A stretch of DNA of 40,109 nucleotides from Eutypella sp. D-1 (taxonomy: Eukaryota > Ascomycota > Sordariomycetes > Xylariales > Diatrypaceae), in NCBI GenBank assembly GCA_023313575.1, contig JAJTTP010000043.1:1-40109 (forward strand), read 5' to 3'. Under the pieces are notes generated by a model. That model made no database searches and was not told the origin of the DNA. It was given only the letters and a program-made list of their open reading frames with translations. Every line of letters begins with the position of its first letter. Position 1 is the stretch's first letter. The position numbers and the translations under genes are program-made. Below, piece by piece: positions 31,005 to 40,109 of this stretch.

Positions 31005-31142
31005 CTACTTTGGTTTAACAGACACTAATCTTGAGTCAAACTTGATAGATTGACCGTCACGCAATATACTTCTAACGGTTTGATCTGATATACCTAAATA
31101 AGCAGCACACGTATTTATAGAATTAAATTCACTAAGAATTTA
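31005..31142 (-). pseudogene. C-terminal NUMOD1 fragment of an endonuclease
   Basis: About 45 codons: FNSINTCAAYLGISDQTVRS, LRDGQSIKFDSRL, VKPK and TAG. This helix-turn-helix block is typical of GIY-YIG enzyme C-termini; no catalytic domain lies upstream. Confidence 0.65.
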
Positions 31143-31286
31143 TCCGTTCCCATACAAAACTAGAACTCCAATACCTTTAATAATTTGTACATTATCTTTG
31201 AATTCGTATTTGGAACCGCCTTCTAACATTATCTGAAGGTATAATGTAATTCAGCGTAGTAATAAATCCCTGTCCACTAAAGGAAA

Positions 31287-31621
31287 AAAAAAAATCCAAA
31301 TATTCAAGAATATTAAAAAGATCGTTCATATTTAGATTTAGATTTTTTTTTGTATTTGTATACCTAGCTCTAACTTCGTAGGCAGGGATCATAAGCGACC
31401 CGATAAAAAACAATTTTCAAAAGGTATTAGATTTATGTTATTTTTTTTATTCATATCAAGCGCTATATTTTCTGAACCTCCGTTCCCCTAGGGAGGGGGC
31501 CCCCATCCCCGATGGGGATACGGAGGGAGACCGAAGGTCGCGAAAATCAGAAGTATGCTGACTAAATACCCCATATCCTTTGGTGGCTACGCCTACAGAA
31601 GCGACCCCTTAATTAAAAATA
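31287..31621. repeat. spacer with AT hairpin, GC double hairpin and mini-element
   Basis: AT hairpin 31287-31352, mini-element TAGCTCTAACTTCGTAGGCAGGG at 31369 (again at 38136), GC double hairpin 31477-31526, and GGTGGCTACGCCTACAGAAG at 31581. No gene. Confidence 0.85.
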
Positions 31622-31702
31622 TACAGATAATAAGACTTGAACTTATACGGCTTACGCCCCTCCATCCTAAGTAGAGCCTGTCTACCATTCCAGCACATCT
31701 GT
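31622..31702 (-). tRNA. trnL(uag): tRNA-Leu (TAG)
   Basis: 81 nt with a long variable arm (GGGCGTAAGCC). Acceptor ACAGATG/TATCTGT, loop CTTAGGA, T arm ATAAG-TTCAAGT-CTTAT. Abuts trnF with no gap. Confidence 0.92.
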
Positions 31703-31775
31703 TGCTTAAGATAGGACTCGAACCTATAACCAAAGACACTTCAAATCTCTGCTCAACCAATTGAGCTTATTAAGC
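31703..31775 (-). tRNA. trnF: tRNA-Phe (GAA)
   Basis: Acceptor GCTTAAT/CTTAAGC (last pair T-C), D stem GCTC/GAGC, anticodon loop TTGAAGT, T arm ATAGG-TTCGAGT-CCTAT, discriminator A. Confidence 0.92.
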
Positions 31776-32382
31776 TTATTTAAATATTGGAAACTAAATA
31801 CCTGTTTTTTATTAATCTACGAGTAGCGAAACATACGACACCCGGAAAAAAAATAAAAAGTCAAATACTCAATTATATAAAAAAGATCAAGTTCATTTTT
31901 TTTTATTGAAAAAAGGGGCGTCTTACAGAGCCCACGCACTAAAAAAAATAAGCGGTGCGAAAAAAATTATTAGAGTTATATTTATTAAATGAAAGATTAA
32001 TAATTCAGAGCTCGCGAATTTATTACTAAAAATAATAAAAAAATAAAGGAGGACCACGAATCTTTTATATCTTCCTATAACCTACCTACTTTTTAGAGGC
32101 GTACTCAGTTAGCCACTAAATTTAAATAAACTTTGTTTATCCGCGGTTAAAAATAAAAAGTAAAATATAAGACGCTTCGCTCCTGGGTAAATTTCACCAG
32201 AGGGGTATGGAAGACCTTTATTTGATATATTACTATGCGAAGCGGATTTAATTTTTACTTTGGTTTTTAGTCTCTGCGCTCACAAAGTGGGCGACTACTT
32301 CCTTCACGAAAATACTACCTATTTTAGCTTTTTGGTATATTTACCTTAACATAATTATGTTATATTCAAAGTATAGTAAAGG
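31776..32382. repeat. spacer with ~120-bp dispersed repeat
   Basis: 32144-32268 (TAAGACGCTTCGCTCCTGG, GGAAGACCTTTATTTGATAT, ACTATGCGAAGCGGATTT) is repeated in the same orientation at 36673-36792. AT hairpin near 31845-31910. No gene. Confidence 0.85.
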
Positions 32383-32453
32383 TGGAGACACTCTGAATCG
32401 AACAGAGATAAGAAACTTGCAAAGTTCCTGTTTTACCATTAAACCATGCCCCC
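32383..32453 (-). tRNA. trnA: tRNA-Ala (TGC)
   Basis: Acceptor GGGGGCA/TGTCTCC with two G-T pairs, D stem GTTT/AAAC, anticodon stem GGAAC/GTTTC with loop TTTGCAA, T arm CTCTG-TTCGATT-CAGAG. The 5' end sits in a C run (+ strand), so the first base is uncertain. A GC mini-element follows directly upstream. Confidence 0.9.
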
Positions 32454-33578
32454 CCCCCATTATCCTTGGGATTAGCGAAGCATAGGCGTAGGCGTAGCCT
32501 ACAGAAGCGACCCCTAGCTCGCGCGCGACTTCGTCGCGCTATACCTATCCCAGAGGGATAAGGATTAGGATATGGATTAAAAAAATAAACTTTATTGTGA
32601 CTGCTTAAATTTATATATACATATATATTAATATTAGAATGCCCCTTAGACAATAAATATACAACAGGTAACTTTATAATTTCAACATAAACCCTTGAAA
32701 TTTGAACTTTTAGACGCAGGCAGATATTGCACCTGTATCCCGGAGGTATCGGGATTTTATCCCTCAATAACGCTCATAATGCTACTAATTTTTTTTTATA
32801 CTACTCATTTAACATTATTCACTATACAAGGGCCTTAATTCAAGTTACTATGAACATCATGGATTAGTTCTAAAATTTTTAATACTAAAGAGCAGAGTAA
32901 TTTCTACTTTTCTTACATTGACCAACTTTGTAACATTTTTAAGGATACTCGGTTGAACTTGTGACCCAACCACTTTGTATAAATAAGATCGACACAGCTC
33001 ATATATATATATCCCTTATCGCATATATATTATATACTTGCCCCGTAGATTTAGTATTAAGGGTAGCTAAATCAATATCTCCGTTATAAGACGGGGTAAA
33101 AGAAAAAAAAACCCCTGATCCCTTCGTAATCCCCCATATCCTTTGGTGGCTACGCCTACAGAAGCAACCCATATCCTTCGGATCAGCGACCCCCAGGGGG
33201 GGGGTACGCGAAGCTACAGGAGAGCTTGCTTTTTTATTAGGCTAAGGCGCAGCCTACGCATACTTCGTTAGCCAACTTCAGGTAAATTTTTACCTGATCC
33301 ATATCCCATATCCTTCGGTGGCTACGCCTACAGAAGCGCGGTAAATATTTACCTGATCCCTGGGAAAAATCTACCTGATGGATATGGGATATGGGATATG
33401 GAATATGACATAAATAAAAATTTAGGAAGCTCTAAATTAAATTAGTTCATATACAGATTTTTTTACAGCCCTTTCTTCTCGAAAATCCACCGTATGACAT
33501 ATTTATTTAATACCTAGAGAAAATGAGGGTTTAGTTTAGATTGGATTTAATTGTGTCTAAGGATTCCGCGAGAAATCC
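32454..33578. other. spacer rich in GC mini-elements
   Basis: No gene supported. Mini-elements with GGCTACGCCTACAGAAGC at 33141 and 33320, related ones at 32460-32515 and 33180-33270. Between 32770 and 33060 I see only AT-rich DNA. Confidence 0.75.
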
Positions 33579-33627
33579 TACCTAAGGGGTGACTTGAACA
33601 CCCATGAGTCTCCTCAGAATAGTTTAA
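33579..33627 (-). pseudogene. 3' half of a tRNA-Leu, starting in the anticodon loop
   Basis: TTAAAC (loop remainder with TAA), TATTC, short variable arm GAG-GAGA-CTC, T arm GGGTG-TTCAAGT-CACCC, acceptor strand CTTAGGT, discriminator A. No matching 5' half is adjacent; the perfect partner lies 2.1 kb upstream at 35722. Confidence 0.75.
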
Positions 33628-34124
33628 GTATGAAAAAAGAAAAAGTCCTCCGCAGGCAGAACGAAGTCAAAAAAATCAAACTAGGACTAACAACATTTTC
33701 TGCCTGCGGAAGAAAAAAAAGAACCTCCCCGGTTTTACCGCGAAGCGACCCCTAATTTACTAGCCTTGACTTATCCTGATCCCGAAGGGATATGGATCAG
33801 ACTTTAAGGAGCCGTCTCATATTAGGCAGCGGAGCAGAAGTAAGCTATCCTATCTTTATATTCATCCACCCAACCTCCCACTTACCTATTCGAATTTTAT
33901 AACTCATATATATATATCAACCTCTCATTTGTGCGAAGCGGAGTTGGTTTACTTAATATGCTACAATACCGCCCCAATAAAAAGTAAAACAAACCACCAG
34001 AGGTGTTTAAAAAAAATCCAAACTAAAATCTTAAACAATATAAACAATACAATTAAGAAGATTTAGATTTTAGTTTGGATTTTTTTATTTAACCGGAGGT
34101 CGCGAATAACCATAAAAACCAAAT
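33628..34124. repeat. spacer with a palindrome and the 34007 hairpin element
   Basis: TCCGCAGGCAGAA ... TTCTGCCTGCGGA inverted pair at 33649-33713, mini-elements near 33740-33800, and the AT hairpin 34007-34094 (near-identical to 24946). No gene. Confidence 0.85.
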
Positions 34125-35177
34125 CTATTCATCCTTAGACTTTAGAGTTATAGTGTAACCCTTACATGGTCTATTATTTTTTAAACATTTTCGGAAATAA
34201 GAGTCATCTACTCCTAATTTTTTTACTGCAGCAGTAATTGAAGCAAACTCGTATGTTTCAAGTGTCTCATTATTTACCACCAATACTTGTTTAGCATTCT
34301 TACTATTTAATGATAACTTTTCCTTCATTTCTGGAGATAATTTATTACCTAAATGGGCCTTTCGCATTAACTCACGGGAGATTTCAGTGTGCTTAGTGTA
34401 TCCACCGTTACCTTTAGCTATAGCTGATAAATAACTTTCACTTTTTAAAATATCTTCCAGAATAGTCTTAGAGCTATATACGAAGTACCCTCTACCTAAG
34501 TAAAAGTTATCTTCCCTTAACTGTTTAGCCACATGGCTTGGTTGAACTCCTATAAATTTGGCGGCTTGTCTAATAGATACAAAAGATTGGACCTCTCCGT
34601 CCTCATTATTTCTCACTAGAATTCTTACACCCTTAGATAGGGTTTCAGCAATTTTTAACCTAACTTCCTCTAAAACTATAGAATTCTTATTAGTTTCACT
34701 TATTAGCCTTTTAGTAGCTTCACTATGTTTAAACCCCTTTAATGAACCAGCAGTTTTTAAAATATTATACTCAGGTTTAAGTGTATCAATATAGTATTGT
34801 TCTCTTTCAATTACCATGTCTGGATCACAATACTCTAAGATCTCTAACATAAACATAGAATAACCGTTCTTAATTAAAGATCTATATATTATACTATTAT
34901 TCTTCTTAACTTCACGCTCTATAAAACTAATTGTATAATATTGTCTTAATCTAACTGCTAGATTCCGAGCTGAACCAACATAAGAGTAACCTGTGGCTAT
35001 ATTAACTCATCTATAAACTCCTCCTTTACCCTTATTATCCTCTAAGATGTCAAATTTTTGAATATCAGCATTTGAGTAAACAACCACTGGGACTATCTGA
35101 GTATCATTATCAAGGCTCAACCGAGCTAGTACAATAAAATCTATAATGATAACCCACTGAACTGGAATAAAGAACGA
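34125..35177 (-). CDS. freestanding GIY-YIG endonuclease ORF between trnL(taa) and trnA
   Basis: Code-4 frame open for 350 codons after a TAG at 35180-35178; no ATG before the domain, so the start is unclear (ATT, ATA or TTG). GIY-YIG domain GGVYRWVNIATGYSYVGSARNLAVRLRQYY (given here in two parts: strand 1 GGVYRW, strand 2 YSYVGSARNLAVRL), then LEILEYCDPDMVIEREQYYI, GFKHSEATKRL, and two NUMOD1 units (SIRQAAKFIGVQPSHVA and SITAAVKKLGVDDSYF). Ends KSKDE-TAA. No ribozyme core or exon flanks it. It sits between an intact tRNA-Leu and a displaced tRNA-Leu half, like the GIY-YIG segment between the nad3 copies. Confidence 0.8.
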
Positions 35178-35310
35178 CTAAACTAAACTTACTGCGAGCA
35201 AAACGACAAGAATGCCCCATGCCACAAAAGTTGTACCTATAACCTGCTTTCATTCCTCGGGTTGAAAGCATAACTTTCCCATTATTATTGTATATATTCA
35301 TTCCCTTCAT

Positions 35311-35392
35311 TACCCTAAGAGAGACTTGAACCCCCACGAATTTACTTCGAACTAATTTAACTAATTTCTGTCTACCATTCCAGCATTAGGGT
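35311..35392 (-). tRNA. trnL(uaa): tRNA-Leu (TAA)
   Basis: 82 nt. Acceptor ACCCTAA/TTAGGGT, D stem CTG/CAG, anticodon stem AATTA/TAGTT with loop GTTAAAT, variable arm CGAA-GTAAA-TTCG, T arm GGGGG-TTCAAGT-CTCTC. Flanked by half copies of a second tRNA-Leu (35722-35690 and 33627-33579). Confidence 0.9.
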
Positions 35393-35494
35393 TTTAGGTT
35401 TATTAATAGACAAACATAATACTACATTTATCTTACATACCTCTACACAATTATAAAAATAATAAAAAAAAATAAAGGAAATAACTTCATAGAG

Positions 35495-35523
35495 GGAAGG
35501 TCTGCCAATTCCAGCACTCAGGC
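35495..35523 (-). pseudogene. second 5' tRNA-Leu-like fragment
   Basis: GCCTGAG-TG-CTGGAATTGGCAGACC resembles the acceptor and D arm of the tRNA-Leu genes but has no 3' partner in the window. Confidence 0.55.
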
Positions 35524-35689
35524 TATACTATGTCTATATATAATACACCTAAATATCCGTTCATTGATAAATAAAAAGTTGGGTTTCGAGTATATCACTA
35601 TAACTTTTCAGTACAAAATATCCAATTTAAGGATTAGTTTATCATTTAATTTCATTCTATAATGAAATATAACGGGTCGCTGGGAGGGC

Positions 35690-35722
35690 GAATTCCCTGT
35701 ATACCATTTTCAGCACTTAGGT
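35690..35722 (-). pseudogene. 5' half of a tRNA-Leu, broken in the anticodon loop
   Basis: ACCTAAG acceptor strand, TG, D arm CTGAAAATGGTATACAG, G, GAATT, C; the tRNA match then ends and a GC-rich stretch follows. The acceptor strand is exactly complementary to that of the 3' half at 33627-33579. Confidence 0.75.
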
Positions 35723-35723
35723 T

Positions 35724-37269
35724 ATATATTTTATAATACTTTAACTTTTAGTAAGTAATAGTAGTATCACTTTATACCAATAAGATAGTTTGGATAATCA
35801 ATTCCTTAAACACAATCTATTTTGTCTATGAACAACCACACAGATAATATAATACCTATATCTTTATCATACCTCGTACCACCTACCTACCCCTATATTC
35901 TTCGGTGGCTAAGCATAAGGCTAAGGCTAAGGCTACGCCTACGCCTATGCCTATGCCTACAGAAGCAACCCCTATTTCAATTCATTACACACACAATACA
36001 AAACCAACTCACTAAAAATTTTTAGTATGGATGTTTTGTGAGGAGGTAACCAATGCAAAGGAGTAAAGGTTAAGACCATTAAGACGCATTATAAGGTTTT
36101 TGTCATTATAAATTTATTTACATGGTTTCTCTCAAAGTTCAAAGTAAGTACAGCCCCATTTGTTGAAAGGGAGTATATTGACATCACCTTTGAGTGCATA
36201 CGAAGTTAGCGATTTGGTTATCCTTAGACTTTTTGCACATTTTCTCCATTTCCTTATAGGATAAAAGATATCTATACCTATTTTTTTTTTTATTTAACTG
36301 TTTTATACAAATTAATCAAAGATTTTAAGCCCTTTTTGAGGGGTTATTTCCCCACTTTAACAGATTTATTTTTTTGCAACTCGACCTTACGAGAAGGTCG
36401 CAAATATATCCTCCCAACTAATTATATATTCTACAAAACATGAAAAAACAACCTTTTTATTTTACTAAAAAATATCAATACAATATTAGCCACAAATTTA
36501 TATAAACTTAGATGAAGTGTGGTTTATTGCAGCTCCATTCGAACCTTTTTATAAAATCCTTCATATTCTCTGTAACTATACTAAACCATTATATAAAATA
36601 TGCGACAGTTTTTCATAACAAAACGTCTCCTAAAAAGCCAATAAAACAATACATAGATTTAGTTGTTTATGAGCGGTTAAAAATAAAAAGTAAAATATAA
36701 GACGCTTCGCTCCTGGTAAAATTTTACCAGAGGGATATGGAAGACCTTTATTTGATATATTACTATGCGAAGCGGATTTTTTTTGGTTTTTAGTCCCAGA
36801 TCCTTCGGTGGCTACGCCTACAGAAGCGACCCATCTCTTGATTTAATTCCTTACGTAAAATATAATGATTATAAAACTTAATTATAAACATTCTTTCAAC
36901 AAATATGGTTGAAATACTTTAACCTCTGGTATTTTATACCCATTTTTTCAATTCAAGATTTATACAATGAATTAATATTATTTTAGGTTTTTTACAGAAA
37001 TAATCATCCTAACCATAACTATTTTTCGATTATTTTGAAAATTAGATCCTGTTCCACAACTCAAGTTTCTAATAAATTTGGAATTGATAAACTTCACGCA
37101 ATTTTTTCACAAGTTTTCTTTATAAAAGGTTTTGCTATACATATATCAGAAGCTTTAGAAGCTATGTTTAAAACAAGTTTTGCTAAGTAAAACATTTTAT
37201 TTACATATAAACCATTAAAAAATATTAAAAACCAAAGATATGAGTACTTTAATATTTTAGAAAATAAAA
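35724..37269. other. spacer trnL(taa) - dpo relic
   Basis: No gene I can support. 35905-35965 is a palindromic mini-element expansion (GGCTAAGG repeats facing CCTACGCC/CCTATGCC). 36673-36792 is the 120-bp repeat, with a mini-element at 36798-36832. A + strand frame near 37045-37195 (KFGIDKLHAIF, SEALEAMFKTSFAK) may be further plasmid debris. Confidence 0.6.
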
Positions 37270-37950
37270 ATGAAAAAAAAATCTAAAAATAATGATACTA
37301 ATAACTTTAAATATAAACATTTTAATATTCCTTCTACATTGGATTTAACTCTATGAGATAATACTAAATTCACCACGGAGAATACAGCTTATTCAACGTT
37401 ACAATTAAAAGATGATAACGGGAACTTTTATTCTGTGGATATATTAAGTTCTATAAAAGAAAATTCTATTACACATTTTATTAAGAATACTGATACATTA
37501 CTTCTAACCATTGAAGATAATATGTTAAACCCATAGGATTTATCTGAAATTAAAAGAATTATTACTGAAAATGATAATATAAATACATATCATTTATTTA
37601 ATCTTATCCTCCCAGAAGAATGCCGAAACTCCGTTTACCGCAGGGATCGGACTTAGATAATACTAATGAAAATATTATAACTAAGAAAATTCCTATAGCT
37701 GTATCTGTTTATGATGGAAAAACCAACAGATATTAATGTGTCTTTAAAGATATAAAAATTTGAACTGAATAATTATCTTATTAAAAATGTTTTAATGAAG
37801 AGAAAATATGATTACCCTAAAATTTATATACTTCTCTTATTTTGATGCTATTTTTATAATAGATTATTTATCCGCATTAGGTGAAGTTAAACCTGTGTTT
37901 AGAGATAATAAAATATTAAAATCCACATTTTAATTCAAAATTAAGGAGCT
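37270..37950 (+). pseudogene. dpo: plasmid-type family B DNA polymerase (dpo), decayed
   Basis: The only gene-like item on the + strand. The frame starts MKKKSKNNDTNNFKYKHFNI and contains STLDLTLWDN, ITHFIKNTDTLLLTIEDN, then a stop. After frame changes it reads PIAVSVYDGKTNRY and FDAIFIIDYLSALGEVKPVF, which resemble the exonuclease region (ExoI and ExoII) of protein-primed polymerases of linear mitochondrial plasmids. Several stops and frameshifts, and no polymerase motifs (DxxSLYP, DTD) follow. GC mini-elements have landed just behind it (37985, 38060). Interpreted as a remnant of an integrated linear plasmid. Confidence 0.65.
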
Positions 37951-39382
37951 ACGTAAAAGGAATGTTGTATAACGGTAAAAAAAGAGTAAGGCTAAGGCTA
38001 CGCCTATGCTTCGCAGGGGAGAAAAAAAGTATGTGGAGCACGGTGTGCCCCTATGAAATAAGGGTAAGGCGGAGCCTATGCTTCGCAGGGCCTAAAATAA
38101 ATAAAAGATAAATACTAACTTATTTATCACTAGCTCTAACTTCGTACGCAGGGGGTCATAAGCGACCAAAAATAAGAATTATTTCATAGTTCAAGTAAAT
38201 GTTCATCCATTTTAAACATATATAGTCCATAAATAGTTTTAAGTCCTACCCTATAATAGAATTCTAATATATAAAATCCATTATCTGCTAAAACATTTTT
38301 TAGCAGATATTTTTAATAGTTGTTATACTAAATAGCCAGTATTTTCCCTATATTTATCTTTAAGTTTTTTATATTCTGTATAATACATTTTATCTCAATT
38401 TATTAAATTATGTTTATTACGTAACACTAAAACTGACTTACCATAAATAAAATTTAACTTATCCAGGCTAAAAAATAAAAATAAAATATTAAATAATATA
38501 AACCAGGACATTAATACTTTAAACAGATTTAGATTTTATTTTTGTTTTTACTGCCTGCTGCGGTAAAAACAAAAAATAAAAAACTAAAATCCTTAGTCAT
38601 ATATCAAATATAATTACCAAAAAACAGAGGTGAAACGAAAGGGTATATACGAATAAAATGAATGTGATAAGAAGGAATATAAGCTAATAAAATCCGTACA
38701 TCGTAAAAGTTACATTAACGTATGGGTTGCACTAAAAGTTAATAACCTGGCTGCTCACCTTTCTGTCAGTAAAAGGTTACGCGTATATGTTAATAAAAGT
38801 GAGAATGAATGGAGAATTTAAGTGACTAGTAAGTTAAAAAGTACTAGCTTAAATAAAGTAGAATAAATAAGTATCCATACTATTTGGTGAAACGCTATAT
38901 TCACTGAGATGGGATTCTTCCATCTCACAGTAGTCATAGTTTATTTTAGAAATTTGGTGGTTACCTGAAGATAACCCTAGTTTTTGTATTGGCTCCGTAA
39001 CGCCTCCAATAAATTACTCCAGTGTCTCACGTGTCCCGTATACCCTTGTCCATTTAGTTCACTATGTTGTTCTACTTTGGGTCACTATAGTTTAATACTT
39101 AAAAATTCATCTTTAAGACTCTATCGCCAAACCGACTTTACAAATGCTTAAGTGAGTCACTTGTATTAGAGATCTTATACAACATGATCATAACTTCACG
39201 AATTTTTTGTTATGAAACTAAATAAACATGAGTTCAATATTTTCAAGAATTAGTATATAAGATTATTATTATTTAGCATTGTTATCATTTTTAAATTCTT
39301 GAATTATTTAATTATTTATTTTTACGGTTATTTATTTTTATTGAAATATTTCATCTTCTATTACTTAATATTAAGGTTTAAA
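37951..39382. other. spacer dpo relic - trnM
   Basis: No gene supported. Mini-elements at 37985-38100 and 38136; AT hairpin at 38465-38560. 38563-38625 is the reverse complement of part of 40010-40090. 38640-39100 is less AT-rich but shows no frame or RNA fold I can name. Confidence 0.6.
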
Positions 39383-39455
39383 TAAGGCTAAAGTGACTTG
39401 AACACTTATCAAAGCTGTCATGAGCAGCTCACTTTACCAATTAAGTTATAGCCTC
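39383..39455 (-). tRNA. trnM: tRNA-Met (CAT)
   Basis: Acceptor GAGGCTA/TAGCCTT, D stem ACTT/AAGT, anticodon stem AGCTG/CAGCT with loop CTCATGA, T arm AAGTG-TTCAAGT-CACTT. Confidence 0.93.
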
Positions 39456-39668
39456 TTAAATACGTATTTAAAGCGATCCCAACCTAAAGTTAAAGAACTT
39501 AAAGGCGTATATGACAGTAAGATTATTAAGTATCTTAAGTATTCTTATAGTCATTAGAGTCAGAAAGTGACCTGCACTTTCACGAGAATATATTTTCAAA
39601 AAAAAATTATCTATCGTCCCCATATCCTTCGGTTCATAAGCAACCCCCCCCCCCCCTAACCTTCCTGT

Positions 39669-39739
39669 ATGCGGACAAAGGACTTGCACCTTTATCATTG
39701 GATCATGAGTCAAATATGTTACTATTACACTAATCCGCA
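39669..39739 (-). tRNA. trnM: tRNA-Met (CAT)
   Basis: Acceptor TGCGGAT/GTCCGCA, loop CTCATGA on stem TTTGA/TCCAA (one T-C mismatch), T arm AAAGG-TGCAAGT-CCTTT. First M of the MM pair of the cluster. Which of the three is the initiator cannot be decided here. Confidence 0.88.
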
Positions 39740-40009
39740 TTAAAATAGAATTTAAGTCTAAAATCAATATACTATTAAAAAGATATCTACTTCTTAAATA
39801 ACAAATATTTATTTATACTTACTATAACTCTAATCACTATTAATTTTAAACTTATGAATAAAACTAGGATTAACATAATAAGCATTAACGCAAAAAGAAT
39901 AGAAAAATAGGTTAATATAAAAGGATTTTCATTTCTAAACTATAGATGATTTGATAATAGAAGGTTACATCCTGTTTAAGTTTATCCTTTAAATTTTTGT
40001 AGGATCGGC

Positions 40010-40109
40010 TTTAAAATAAAAAACTAAAATCCAAATTTGATGCATTATATTTGATATATGACTAAGGATTTTAGTTTTTATTTTTTTTTACCGTAAACCC
40101 CCGCAGTAA
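40010..40109. repeat. AT hairpin element at the right edge
   Basis: AAAACTAAAATCC ... GGATTTTAGTTTT inverted arms, then TTTACCG and AAACCCCCGCAGTAA; the latter also occurs at 27365. Related in inverted orientation to 38563-38625. Confidence 0.85.

Noticed and set aside
32366..32767. 133-codon open frame across 32366-32767 on the minus strand
   Set aside because: It overlaps trnA and two GC mini-elements; the Arg-rich stretch is translated element sequence. No protein features.
38640..39100. Possible rRNA or RNA-polymerase segment
   Set aside because: More mixed composition, but I could not match any rRNA core motif, protein motif or frame on either strand.

Overview
The window is part of a filamentous ascomycete (Pezizomycotina) mitochondrial genome, read under genetic code 4. 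In-frame TGA encodes conserved Trp throughout, for example the Trp codons of cox2 HQWYW and VPTPWG. All recognised genes lie on the minus strand, so transcription runs from high to low coordinates. The gene order trnM, trnM, trnL(taa), trnA, trnF, trnL(tag), trnQ, trnH, trnM, nad2, nad3, atp9, cox2 matches the right part of the TEVMMLAFLQHM tRNA cluster that follows rnl in Pezizomycotina. trnT, trnE, trnV and rnl are therefore expected just beyond base 40109. A leotiomycete-like, strongly expanded mtDNA is plausible, but the class is inference.

Layout. 40109-30211: a dispersed nine-tRNA cluster with long spacers full of AT hairpins and GC-rich mini-elements. It also holds a broken plasmid-type DNA polymerase (+ strand), a freestanding GIY-YIG ORF and tRNA-Leu halves. 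30168-18722: nad2, seven exons and six group I introns, each with a LAGLIDADG ORF (one destroyed). 18721-17117: a freestanding LAGLIDADG-like ORF that starts on the base after the nad2 stop. 17071-15186: nad3 with a duplicated 3' part and a dead GIY-YIG ORF between the copies. 15157-12483: unrecognised ORFs and duplicated atp9 leader sequence. 12106-11882: atp9. 11864-9675: a 729-residue ORF combining a membrane domain with a complete class III aminotransferase domain. 9140 to the left edge: cox2, six exons visible and six introns (three GIY-YIG ORFs, two LAGLIDADG ORFs, and one intron holding debris); its last exon is outside the window.

The core genes encode NADH dehydrogenase subunits, the ATP synthase c-ring and cytochrome oxidase subunit II. 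Most of the DNA is mobile: about six sister group I introns whose ORFs read through the ribozyme core, GIY-YIG elements that appear to replace and displace the 3' part of their target (nad3, possibly trnL), and short hairpin elements that have inserted into the endonuclease genes.

The most interesting signals are four. First, the membrane-fused aminotransferase. Second, a recurrent R-x-[FYL]-[ST]-[ST] peptide like a matrix-peptidase cleavage site in about 13 mtDNA ORFs of unrelated families. Third, the nad3 hybrid element. Fourth, a tRNA-Leu(UAA) apparently split in its anticodon loop around an intact replacement copy plus a GIY-YIG ORF. All exon boundaries come from protein continuity and the group I rule (U before, G at the intron end); no alignment was run.
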